From Phorcus lineatus (lineage: Eukaryota; Mollusca; Gastropoda; Trochida; Trochidae): a stretch of DNA of 64,000 bases. Location: the NCBI GenBank assembly GCA_921293015.1, contig OV121087.1, positions 2,492,501 to 2,556,500 on the forward strand, written 5' to 3'. Numbering within the stretch: position 1 is the stretch's first letter; each line of letters starts with the position of its first letter. The notes below the pieces were generated by a model. It was given only the letters and a program-made list of their open reading frames with translations, was not told the origin of the DNA and made no database searches. The translations under genes were made by a program, and so were the position numbers. Positions 13,094-24,248 of the stretch are shown one piece after another.

Positions 13094-14951
13094 TCAGCTG
13101 TCTGATAGGTCGGCGTCCATATTTGTCACGAGAGTAGGTAGATACCTCTCACACATAAACCGTTTACAGTTCTCCCTTTTCAGCTGCTTCCGTCCCTTGA
13201 AGGCGTGTGCATAAGCCTCGTCCTCGTTGAAGAACTTCTCCGGGTGGTCGCGTGTTGGTCCCCACATAATCTTCCCAACAAGCTTCACAATATTCTCCTC
13301 TCTCTGCAAGCCTAGAACCATTGTGGGTAGAGCAACTTCAACAAGCAGGGTAGAATTAAAAAATAGCTGAGTGAAATAAATAAACTCCTCTTTTAGTTGA
13401 TGTGGAATGTAAAAGAAGTCGCAGGTTTGGTGAAACACATGCTCAAAGTCATAGACGTTGTAAATATAATTATTATAAAAACGTTTTTCTAACGAATCAC
13501 CTGGCTTCGCTGCTTGTTTCTCTATATGGGAGAACGTCATTTCTAGTGCCCGTTTGCCAAATGTGTGCGGCCACCAGGGCCATTTGTCCGTTTTGTCTCC
13601 AGGAACTCTTGAAGACTTCACAACTTTGTTGGTGAACCAAATGCTGTCTCTTGAAAGAGTTCTTAAGTTCCAAGGATTTATCAATGTATCCTCCCCTATT
13701 TGCAAATATCCTTTGACGCCAAAATTCATTTTCATTGCATAGATTGTACATTCCTGAAAATACCTCCATCCCCTCTCAATTCCTGTTACATAAGCTACTG
13801 AACTGTTTTGTGGAATAGACGCTATCGCTGACAGGAAAGCTTTGTTGTTTGGGCCACAGAAAAGAATATTCGGAAAGTAACGACGGTACAAGGCCTCAAC
13901 ATACTCTATATTATCATACAGAAAAATATAATTGAATGAGATTACTAGCAGAATGTCTTCAAATTGATACGAAACTTCGGAAGGAAATGTAAAGTTTGGA
14001 CACATCTTATGAACAGATTCGTACGTCATTGAATCCGGGTTATTGTTAAAATAGGCACCCGGTGAGGGAGAAAACTTTACGGATTCCGCTTCTTCTCCAT
14101 GATCGAGTTGATTCGTCCTTGCTACCAAGTTTAGTGGTTGACTAACAGGGATATGGGAAACGTCGTATCCAAAATGCTTTAAGTCAGATAGCCATTGCTT
14201 TGTTAGCACTAACCCTTCGTCTGTTACTATATTGTTAGAGCGAAGATCATCGAATAACTGGACAAAACACTTTTCCAAGTTTGAATTATGTTCACATTTC
14301 CACTTCAGTAAAAACATGACCAAACCTTTCGGAATCTTTGATTCAATTGCATGCTTACTTTCCGCGTTAGGATGAATAAATCCAACAAATCCGTTGGTAT
14401 ATTTTAGAAGCGTTTGAAGAAAGTAAGACCTTATAGCATCACTATGTGGTGTTGGGAAGGATAATAAACCCCAAAAGGCTTTTTTGTGATACAGTGTATT
14501 TCTGGCTTCAAATGGTGCCATTGACCGTGAACCAACGAACACCGTTGGTACGACGGACTGGAAGCGAGGCCCGACGTCCTTCACCTTCACAAGGCCATGT
14601 TGAACCTCCGGTTGAGGAATATCTAACAGAATGTACTCGGACGGATCATTTTGTCCCGGTTCAAGCTCAACATATCCTGGCGGATAAAACCAGTGCTCCC
14701 CGTAATGCTGGTAGTAATTGAAAATACCTTCCTTTTTGTACACAAGTCCGCTTGATTTTTCATAAAAGAAATCCGTGAGATTGTTAAGAGGTTGGACATT
14801 GATGTCGGCGTCGTATATGTAAGTAGCTTGTTGTTTGATGGCGTACAGGTAGGCTAAGTTCTTCTTAGCTTGATCGTCCAGAGGAAGCAATGAGAACAAC
14901 TCGGACAAGGCTGCTTGGCCGGAAGGGTCAAGGAATACACATGATGGGTAG
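13094..14951 (-). CDS. STELLO-like gene, exon 4 (catalytic-like and C-terminal domains)
   Basis: Large terminal exon coding for residues 107-725, ending in TGA at 13094-13096. The open frame continues 5' to an ATG at 14971, but that stretch holds the TATTTTCAG acceptor and should be intron. Residues 107-375 correspond to the STELLO N-terminal half, with the acidic site YDADIN where most relatives have YDTDDDN. Residues about 433-710 form the second conserved half (ILLVISFNY, FPNILFCGPN, GYLQIGEDTL, WPWWPHTFGKRA, KIMWG). A short Ser/Pro/Asn-rich linker near residues 395-420 joins them. The exon shows no internal stop or frameshift, so the gene looks functional. Confidence 0.88.
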
Positions 14952-17900
14952 CTGAAAATAGAGAACGGCATATCATATTTCTGTAAAACAGTTTACTAAG
15001 AGTTAAAACTTTCATCCCATCTAGATAGGAAAAAAACACGTTTGTGAGAATCTACATTGCGAAAATACAGAAACAAAGGTGATTTTAACTTGTACGAATT
15101 AATTCAATAGAAAGTTTAAAACGTTTCCACATTTTTTTGCAATACAAAACATCAGTATTGTGTGCTTAACAACTGCATGCATTACTGTTTTGCAATGGAA
15201 AACAAAATATTATTTTTCATTTCAAACAGTTTAAGCAAGAAGTGGATATTGCTATTGAATGTTCTATTGATCCAAAGTTATAACAGAAACATTATGAAGA
15301 GCAATATGATACAGGTCAAATTAATTACCTAACACGTCTAAATACGCCACGTCTGCTACATTGGGCGCAATACATTTGCGCGTTTTTTTAATAAGTGCAT
15401 CCGCGCAAATTAAGTAAAATCCTCCGCGCAAACGTCGTCTTTTTTTTCCGCGCAAATGTGATGCCGACGTAGAATGCCGGCTACATTGTATAGCCTTCTC
15501 CATGTATTATTCGTGTCAAATATTAAAATATTATCTTGAATATTCACGAAACATTACAAACCTGCAACCTTGAGGACAAGGACCATCACCCACGACCACT
15601 GTCTTCCATCCGGGTATCTGGGTGAAGTGAGACACGTCTACTTCCGGTTTAGACGGGACCCACAATGCAATCCACTTTGCCCATATGTTCCTGTTAACAA
15701 ATCGAGACTTAAGATAATTTATTATTTATATTCATTCTTAGGCCTATAAAGTAGCCAATGACGTAAAAACCGGGCAAAGTGGCAGCACCAGAACCGTTTT
15801 GAACAAACATACTTCATCTTATTAACGACGCCCACAAAGGTAATCTACTATATAAGTTATTTGGAAATTTGCACGTATTCAGGCCATAAAGACCATCTAA
15901 AAGGCCGGAAGATTTAATTTAACGTTGCATATTCCCTTGATTACCGTTCCGACTCCAAATACCCAACCTTACTAACAACGCCCACTCAGGTAATCTACAA
16001 TCAGTTATTTGAAATGTTTTTACGTATTCAGGCCATAAAGCTCATTCTAAAAGACCGATAGTATGTTAACACACTAGTGCACACCAATATTTCGTAAACA
16101 CAAGGTATGCACACTTACTGCATATCTCTCGATATTACTCATGATCACCACTGAAGTAATCTACCTCGTAAGTTATTTAACAAATATTTACGTATTCAGG
16201 CAGTAAAGTTGATTTTAAAAGGCCGGAAGTATTTAATGTAACTTAACATTAAATCCGCATGAACTACGATATCGGAAATATTAAAATTTTGCTTATAACC
16301 AGAAAAGCGGAAACGGCAGCCGCTTTGGTCAATCTAATAACAATGCTTATGCTGTGTTATTAGATCGGTTTATTTACAACATTGCTTTCAAAAAAACGTA
16401 CTTCATTCTTTGTTCTCAGTTCAGATGTTATGTCGGACATACTACTAGTTTAGCTGCGTTCAACTGTCCATAATGTATCCGTTTTGTGCACAGCTAACCA
16501 TAGATTTGTTAGATGCCCAAGCCGACAGCGGCTGTCTAAACTTGTTCATTGTTGATTGCAGGTCAACTGTAAAGAATTTTAAGTATTTCATTGCATCGAT
16601 AGAAAGCTTAAGTGAATGCATAAGTCCTCTTAAACCTTAAAATAGCCAATTTAAACCGTAAAAGCGTGCACTAGTGCCTTTAATGCAACGTTGCATTGAA
16701 AACGCATAAAGTACGATTTCGGAACATTGAAATGTTACATCCAGTCTGAAAGCAAAAACGGCAGCAGTCATGGTCAATACAATGGTGAAGCCTATAGCGT
16801 GTATCGGAAAAATATTAAGTTAAAGATATATCTTTATAACGAATATATCATCCTTTGACCTCAGAATAGAGGTTTAAGTATATTCTAAAGGTTAACAAAT
16901 TCACATAAATATGAATAATGTGTCAAATTTAAAACTATATGCAGAAAAATATTAGTTTTATATCCTTTTAAGTGCAATAATATCATAATGCATATCAGTC
17001 AATTACACCCGAAAGAGCATTGATCTGCACTCAACATTTGCTATTTCCTAATGGTTTTGATAGAAATTATATATCGACAAGTTATTCTTGTCGAATCATT
17101 AGATCTTCTTGCCCGGGAATCGCAAAGCAAATATGAAATTATGTTTACATTAAATGCTAAGATTGATCTGTCAATCAATCACTGGTTAAACAATTGCTAC
17201 GTTCGTAATAACTAAGTTGTCTATGACTTTATCCTCACATTAGTCTAATATCTTTAAGATAATGGTGCCTCATAATGTCAATCTATCATAACCGTTGAAT
17301 CATACACGCAGGGCGAGCTCCAATTAATGATGATTTTAATGACGCTTCATGATATATATGCTCTGAAGAAAGCAACTTGGTGGTAATTGCCTTTTCCAAA
17401 ACTTTATTTCATGCGTCTTCAATGGTGGACATACCGTTCAAGAATACGCCTAGAGCAGTCCACGTTTGGATCTGGGCACAGATTTGCTGGTAGGGAACTC
17501 GTCAATCTGTAAACAGAAGTGTCAACAAGCAATGAACAGGGCTCTAATAACATTATTCAACATCGTTATTTTGTACATAACAATCGATTGAAATGTCAAC
17601 ATCTCTGACAAGGCATAATTAACACCCCTCTATGACACATGGCAACGAAAGACTTGCTGCACTGAGCCAAACATTTTGATTTTAGTGCAGCACCCTCACC
17701 CGCGATGTGATGTTATCTCCAGGAAAGTTCGAGTGAAGTGTTACAGAAAGGTGCCGAAAGGAAGCAGGGCTAAAATAGCCAATGAGTGTGACATAATTGT
17801 TTTAAAATTTTGCACCATAACCCAATGCTCATATTTGAGAAATGGCATCACAATTTTTAAAAAGGTTACCTTTCCACGTTGAAGGTGTGGTTATTAAAGA

Positions 17901-17988
17901 AGGAGGCGTTGAAGATGAAAACTAGGGAGCCTACAACCAGGAGGACGAGGAAGGTTCTAGTCCTGGTGGAGGACACATGTCTCTTCAT
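13094..17988 (-). CDS. STELLO/DUF288-like Golgi glycosyltransferase, complete four-exon gene
   Basis: Spliced gene read on the minus strand: exon 1 17988-17870, exon 2 17506-17435, exon 3 15690-15562, exon 4 14951-13094. Exon lengths of 119, 72, 129 and 1858 sum to 2178 bases, exactly 726 codons with the TGA stop. Every junction is GT-AG and the phases agree (2/1 at each). The 725-residue product is a predicted type II membrane protein: short basic N-terminus, membrane anchor at about residues 12-31, then a lumenal part. The lumenal part matches the DUF288/STELLO family: NLAYLYAIKQQATYIYDADIN (residues 138-158), an NTLYHKKAFWGL segment (258-269), and the metazoan C-terminal half from about 433, with GYLQIGEDTL (521-530) and WPWW (564-567). 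Family members are Golgi glycosyltransferase-like; plant STELLOs act in cellulose synthase trafficking. The substrate here is unknown. A paralog lies to its left (405-956). Intron 2 carries a repeat element. Confidence 0.85.
15562..15690 (-). CDS. STELLO-like gene, exon 3
   Basis: A 129-base exon from the acceptor GTTAACAG|G to the donor TGCAG|GTTTGT. It encodes NIWAKWIALWVPSKPEV, then the start of the family domain, TQIPGWKTVVVGDGPCPQGC. WK-x-VVVGD is the typical first strand of DUF288 proteins. The two leftover bases (AG) join a C from exon 4 to make Ser, which gives a continuous run into YPSCVFLD. The alternative exon 4 acceptor about 30 bases further 5' would break the frame. Confidence 0.8.
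15838..16684 (-). mobile_element. TIR element (GCACTAGTGCAC ends) within STELLO-like intron 2, plus partial modules
   Basis: A unit of about 615 bases (16070-16684) is the reverse complement of the units at 35304-36503. Both ends carry GCACTAGTGCAC preceded by TTTAA or TTAA. This is a short terminal inverted repeat with possible TTAA/TTTAA target duplication, as in a non-autonomous DNA transposon. To its left (15838-16065) are two shorter copies of one internal module (GTAATCTAC, then TTTACGTATTCAGGC-type words). No transposase frame. Confidence 0.6.
17435..17506 (-). CDS. STELLO-like gene, exon 2
   Basis: A 72-base exon between a TTTACAG acceptor (17507-17508) and a CG|GTATGT donor. It completes the Arg codon begun in exon 1 and encodes about 23 residues of lumenal stem containing LCPDPNVDCSRR, with two cysteines. 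It leaves two bases (CG) that pair with the first G of exon 3. An almost identical exon lies at 405-476, which supports it as real coding sequence. Confidence 0.78.
17870..17988 (-). CDS. STELLO-like gene, exon 1 (membrane anchor)
   Basis: Encodes 39 residues plus two bases of an Arg codon, ending at the donor GAAAG|GTAACC. After MKRHVSSTRTRT comes a hydrophobic stretch (FLVLLVVGSLVFIF), a signal anchor for type II topology. Two N-glycosylation sequons follow, N27-A-S and N33-H-T. In this copy the frame stays open upstream to a further ATG at 18033. In the paralogous copy a one-base length difference in the C-run puts that upstream stretch out of frame with a stop, while homology from the ATG at 17988 is frame-preserving. 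I therefore use 17988. It has A at -3. The 5' leader upstream is untranslated. Confidence 0.8.
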
Positions 17989-18160
17989 AGTTCTACTTAG
18001 TGAGACGCAGGGGGAAGATTGGCTCTGGAACATCAGCAAAAACCTACATAATATGTAAATTATCAATTATTATAAATTTTGAATAACAAATACCTAGATA
18101 ATTCAAATGATAAAAAGGTAACATATTATATGTTATATATGGAATCAAACTAGATGTCAA

Positions 18161-18290
18161 GAACTGGTGGTCAAGTGGGTAAGCTGTAAGACAGTGCTGT
18201 TGGTGTTGCGTGAGGCTCAGGTTCTGAATCCAGCCAGGGACACGAATTCGGACTTACGCAGACCAAGTGATACCTGATATAACAATGGTA
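18161..18290 (+). mobile_element. tRNA-derived SINE-like repeat, right copy
   Basis: Counterpart of 1131-1262. It begins GAACTGGTGGTCAAGTGGGT and carries the B-box-like GGTTCTGAATCC with the same tail (CACGAATTCGGACTTACGCA). The extra 309 bases of this duplication copy begin directly at its 3' end. Confidence 0.5.
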
Positions 18291-19285
18291 TATTTTGAAA
18301 CAGTTGAATGTTGTTGGGCTCCTTTCCCATACACATTGGTCATGTGTTTAAGTATTTAGGTCGCATTCACCACTTCTTTCTTGAGAAACCGCAAGATGCT
18401 CAGTTTTAGAACTTTCCACGATTCCAGGATTATATATGTGTTTAACAGGTTTTAAATCTCAAGTCAGTGATCGAGAAGGGTTTTATATTTCTGTAATCTG
18501 TCTTCAGATGGCCAATCTCAATAATGACAACATCGATGATGTCTTCAGGTATCTCTCAATACTCACTTCTGTGAAGTCATTGAATTTCCCTCGTATGTAT
18601 GTACGTCATAATACAACATGAGATTATTTTATATATCATGTTTATTTCGGAGCCCTCTTAGCCCAATAGGGATTTGTTTTGATTTTTTAATTTCGATTTG
18701 TTCATAATTTCATTATTAATTATTTGAGTTCAAATATGACAGTTCTTGATATAGTTCATTTGTTATGATATCAGATCATATGGGTGCGCCTAAAAATCCC
18801 ATTTAGGAAGTCACACTATTCCATGGGTACATTCATTTTGTGTAACGTGATTTAGAGGTACAAATAACACGGTATCTAATACTGATACAAAATAAGGAAT
18901 ATTGTTTGTTATGAAAAATATTTTAATGGTTCCAGATTCAACTCCTCGATAAAGGATACGGATCATTATTTGTCATACTGATGTGCTAAATACTGTACAT
19001 CTATGTAACTGTATCAATGTAGCTAGTAGACAATCTGATAGAAATCCTTTCATAGTGTCTCAAGCATAATGACTCGTTATCTCATGTTGAGATAGCTATT
19101 AAATATCACCTTTACGACCGCGGGTATAAATCGTATAACACGTCATTTTGCCATTTTGTTATTTGAATTCAAATCACCGTTGAGAACTTAACTCGCATTT
19201 TATTCTCTTCAAAGACCTTAAAGGAAAGCTTTATCTTAAATAAAATCTTGGTCTTTAAGAAATAAAGATATTTACATTCATACTT

Positions 19286-22200
19286 AACTCATTTTGTCCA
19301 GTTTATATGGTTAAAATAAGTAAATGCTTGAAAGTTTCAAGAATCACTATAGAGAAAATAAGTTTTTATTTCGTATCGTATACTTGATTAAAGTAGTAAA
19401 TTGAATGAAGATATATACCATTATTTATGATTCAAATGTTCACATATCCTTAACTCTTTTTTCCGGTTTAAATTATTCTCGATTGAATTGAATGAATGTA
19501 TGCATTTTCAAATAGTTCAAGATAAGAAAAACTGAAAGAAATTTCAGTTTGTTATCTTTCAGTTCGTCAAAAGTTTATCAATTCTTGCTTGACAAGAATG
19601 CTAAATAATTTTAGACCGACAGATCTAAAATTTTAGTTCATGATCTTTTCTGGTTACTTGTACTCTTTAGAAATATAAAGTAGGGTTAGTAGAAAGGATA
19701 AACAGAACATATTATCAGACGAGTTTACGAATAATGACATTTGTATTACAATCACATAAGCGTTGCCTTAAAATAATTGCATAGAATGTCAAAATTGCGG
19801 GACCGCCAAACATCATCATTTTATGGCAGATTCATCCCTTTTTTCATACAAATTTAACTATGCCTAGAAAACCTACTATATTCTATCCGAAAATACGCAA
19901 GATGTCAAAAGTTATGATGTTTGTAAAAATGCGTCGATCTAAATAATGTCAAACGAAATTTATATTTGCCTAATGATATATAAACTGTAACAAATATATA
20001 ACTTACATCATTTTCCACTTGGCAAACCGTGTTACATTTCATGTCGTCAGAATAAGATCTCTTTTCCTCACACATCATGAATCAAAAATATTACGTCTTA
20101 TCCTCACGTATCCAAATGAACTTTAAGACTTGTTGAGGTCATGGCTCAGTGTCCGGTTCATCATAAAATCTGATCACTCGATAACCAATCAAATAATCAA
20201 TGTCCTGGGGTTACAAGTGCCCGTTTGGTTATCTACATATCGTCCTATCTGTTAAATCTTAACGACTATCCGTCTCTTTATTCAGTCGTATTTATCGCCC
20301 ATATCTTAATCTCTTCATATCCTTTTTATCCATCTATCCGTCTGTCGATCTAGTTATCACACTATCAGTCTAACTGCATGTTTGCGATTACTATCATAAA
20401 ATATCTATTTATGGCATGCATTTATCTATGAGACTAGGAAATTAGCTTCTAAGAGAATATTAACTAAGGGGTTGAAGATCTAACGGCATGACGATTATAT
20501 CCATGATGGCTTTATCCATTAGAAATTAATCGTATAATACTAAAATCAACAGCTGCTTATTTCAGTGTTGAATAAATAAGTGTTATATTACCATTATAAA
20601 TCATGGAAAACGGAATAGGTGTATCAAGGTAATATTGAGTTTGGTTCGCCTTTGTTATTATTAAGCACAGTAGAATAGTTTATCCTCAGCCGATATACAT
20701 GTACATTCGTGAACACGATTCTTTCATCTGAGTGACTTTCTCTTTTCAGAGAACCCTCTTTTGAGACCCCAAGTTTGAGGGTTGCCGGTCCACACACCAA
20801 AATGTATTGTTACGTTTTTATGTAGATCTGCCAGACGTTTGATGACCCTCCTGGTTCTAAGTCCAGCAGCTTTGAGTCGGTTGCAGTCTGATCACACAAA
20901 TCCAGGTTGGTTCGAGGAGGGCACTGGAGGCAAAACGTTGACGCCGAACATGACGCAATGTAGTTCTATCATATTGAAGTGTGGTTGCACAGGGTACCGA
21001 AAGGGGGACGAATGCCCGACATGATTGGTTTTGGACAAGTTTCCTAACTAGACAGCTGACTAAACTGTAATGTTACCAAGCTCTTTTTTAATGTCCATGA
21101 AGTACAGTCCTGTTGAACTGAACCCAATAATCTGCTCTCTCAATGCCACCGACAATATCATTCGTCCAAATTACAAAAGAAGTCAAATCGAATCGAAGCC
21201 AAGAAGATTTATGATAAATGACTTCATAAGAAAAGGAAAACTGCAACTTGCAAAAAATTCTTAACATTGAAAACTTGATTTCAAAAACATAAATTTCCGT
21301 ACTGATGCGGTTTTTTAAACCCTGAATAGAGATTTACAGTTCTTGATGACGATATTTCATAAATCCTATGTAATCGGTAATTATCTTAAATCTCCGCTTG
21401 AATACTTAATTGAAACATTGCTGTATTGTTTACATTTTAGGCAAGCCAAACAAAAAACGAAATAATGCAAAGATTGGTATTTCTTTTTATTTATTTATAA
21501 AACGCTTTATGACGCGCAAGGCTCTCGTAGCTAAAATAGATAAACTTTCAGGTTTTCGGAAACATATTTCTATAAAAGAAAATTATACCTAAAAACTTTG
21601 ATATGAATCCAATTTCTGTGCACTTATATAGCATTTTTCACCATTAGAAATTTTGCCCCCTTTCTTAAAAACTATTACTTTAGTTTTATTCATATTAACT
21701 TAAAGGCTCCATTACAAACAATACACATAAAGTATGTCAATCTCACGATGTAGCTTTATAACTCAGCAAAAATGACAACATCTTCTGATATGTTCTTTCA
21801 TAGATATACCTCTGGAATCATTTGATAGCATGTCCTTAACTAGTTATTCCACATAAAATAGGACATTTCCGGTGATAGTATACGACCTTGCCTTACGCCT
21901 GAATATGTATGAAATATATCACTCACAGTTTGAAATAAAGAAACCATTCTTCTACATTTTCAGATATGTTTTCCTTACATAAGCAAGATTTTTTAGAAAT
22001 GTACAGATGTATCGGCAGTCTTGCTTCTTTGCTTAGACGACAAATTATGACATAGATATACGAGGTTTGACATATCTGTATGGACTATCATTTTCCTTGT
22101 CTATAGCTTCTCTTGGTAAGAAATCAGTTGAATTGGGTTATATGTAGCACACTTTGACGCCTATTATGGCATTAAATCTCCAAACTAAACAAACACAGCG

Positions 22201-24248
22201 TCAGCAGATACAAGGACCTCTTGTAATGATTCCTTACCCCAGCCGTTTGTGTTGACAATGTCGTTCATTACAAGTTTTTCGTAAGATATAAAACACACCT
22301 CTACGTTTTCTCGGTAAGTTTGGAGGTATCTCTCAAGTTGTCTACGAGTGTCCCTCACAGCCTGTATGGTCAGGTCATACCCGGACCTTCTATTACCTCT
22401 TAGCTTTTCCTTGGCAATTTTACTTATATCCTCTCTATCTTTAAAACATGGGAATTTCACAATATAAGGTTTTTTTGTATTTTCTTGATGGATAGGTGGT
22501 GGGCGCGTTCTTTTGATATGGCCTCGGTACGACTAGATTCTAATTTGAGTTCACTTGAGTTCAGAAATTCTCTCACGTTTATTCAAAAGTATATTTTCTC
22601 CCCTCGAAATGAGCTGTTCCGCCTCTTGTGTTAATTCCCCTTTAAACTAATAGGTATCATCTTGTTACGATTTGAAGATGAATAAATGAGACGTTTTGAC
22701 ACACATCAAAGACAAATAAATAATCATTAGAACACTGTATACCTTTAAACATAAGACTTAATCTTAAGGCACACAAAACAATATCAGAACACATCAAGAA
22801 CTTACCTTCGATGTGAAATCTAAGCAGAAAGCAAACTCTCTACCGTTGCGCTTCATCAATGTTTTACAACATTGTTGTCAAGAAATTATTATTACTCCGC
22901 AGAACACTGACTTGTAACAAATTCGTTCATTAGATCATGCTTAGCACGAGGGAAGGCAATGTCCACTTGTTTCCATGTGCTTGTAGAAGATGGTTACCAA
23001 CTAGAACATTCTGATACCGTAAGTAAGATGAATATTGATATAAAACGATGTCAGTTTTGAAATTAGACATGAAATATTACATGACGGGTAGGGTGAACTA
23101 CGATGTAATTTCAATCCTTTGTCCTTCGTAATATTGATTTTGTTTTATAAATATTACCAGGGTATCAGTTTTAGAAAAATTCCTGAAAATTACATGGTGT
23201 ATGGTGAATAAGATACGTCTTAAGTAATGCATTTATTCAAACGAAAATATGACGTATTCTAACTAGATGGTCCGCAATTCAAACAATTTCATATAGGCAA
23301 TAATAGTTATGGAATACAGAATGCATGTACCACGTCGTAAAGACTAACTACAGCTGCATGCCAAAAGTTTGTTCACATACCTGTATATACTAGTGCAAAT
23401 ATCATGTAATTTGAGATGCCTTTGCATTTGAGGTATCGTAGCGTTGCGAAAAACAAACGTATGATATTGAATTTTCAATACACATATGCAGATCCATTCT
23501 TCTTTAAGGCAAATGTTTATCGTACCAAACAAATACCCGTAACAGTTTTGGCAGGTCATTGAAGTGGCCAGGGGTCAAAATTCCGAAAGCACTAATTTTT
23601 ATTTTTCTCCATAAAATCCTTTATAAGTTATCATCTTCTTTAAAAATACGCCACGTTTGTTCCTTAGCACAAAGTCAATGGGATTATGGTGGTTTTAATC
23701 TCAGAGATTCGATATGGAACATTATATTTGACATTTAACAAAATCAAAATTTCGAAAATGTCATCCCCTCTGTCTATATTAGTGTGCCAAAATTCGAATT
23801 TTTGCATGAGAGACCAGACGATCTCAAAAAGAGTTTAAAAAATGGCTACTTCACACATGGACAGTGGGTTATCCATTGTCAGTTTTGCAGAAGTTATTCT
23901 ATTGACGTTGAAACGAAACCCAAATTACATGATATTTGCACTACGATTCAGTGGTAAGTGAATAAACTTTCGGTATGCAGCTGTATACGCAGTACTTCAA
24001 CCATCGAAATCCTGGTTAATAAATGTAAAATGTTTAGAAAAATTAGGCTTCCTGTCCGAAGTCTCGATTTATTCAAGCAAGGGAATATAAAAATGATTAA
24101 ATGTCCTTCATATTAGCAACTTTAAAGATAAGTGTATGTGAATACAGTTTATTTATCAATGGACTTAGGATAGTATATTCCAAATAAAAGCAAAATACCT
24201 TTAGGCTTCATATATCTATATGGTAACTGAATGAACATTACAGTGAAA
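19286..24248. other. Intergenic stretch, no recognised gene apart from one open frame
   Basis: AT-rich sequence. Small inverted repeats lie at about 19524-19650 (AACTGAAAGAAATTTCAGTT and a TTTTAGA...TCTAAAA hairpin). A run of degenerate TATC/CTAT words lies at about 20230-20370. Short open frames at 20782-21264 resemble nothing I know. Confidence 0.4.
22185..22532 (-). CDS. Unidentified open frame, possible exon or gene remnant
   Basis: 115 codons open between a stop near 22533-22535 and TAG at 22185. There is no ATG near its start, so it would be an internal or terminal exon, or a remnant. Composition is protein-like (KKPYIVKFPCFKDRED, then VRDTRRQLERYLQTY and CFISYEKLVMND). The SYEKL segment and the preceding K-P-Y-I-x-K are faintly reminiscent of sulfotransferase-type proteins, but I cannot claim that family. 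No partner exon was found in flanking sequence. Confidence 0.25.
   Translation of the reverse strand, partial: SYRGHIKRTRPPPIHQENTKKPYIVKFPCFKDREDISKIAKEKLRGNRRSGYDLTIQAVRDTRRQLERYLQTYRENVEVCFISYEKLVMNDIVNTNGWGKESLQEVLVSADAVFV

Larger units (their letters stand above)
16774..19285. repeat. Tandem segmental duplication, right copy
   Basis: Partner of 1-1925, with an offset of about 17,030 bases at the exons, growing to about 17,360 upstream because of extra sequence near 18291-18599. Introns and flanks are similar as well as exons, so the paralogs arose by DNA duplication rather than retroposition. Confidence 0.8.

Noticed and set aside
13402-13769. Open frames on both strands inside the STELLO-like exon 4
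   Set aside because: They overlap the conserved family domain in other frames and are shadows of it.
14952-14971. ATG at 14971 as the start of a single-exon STELLO-like protein
   Set aside because: It would lack the first strand of the domain and the membrane anchor. A good acceptor (TATTTTCAG) joins in phase to exon 3 and restores the family pattern.
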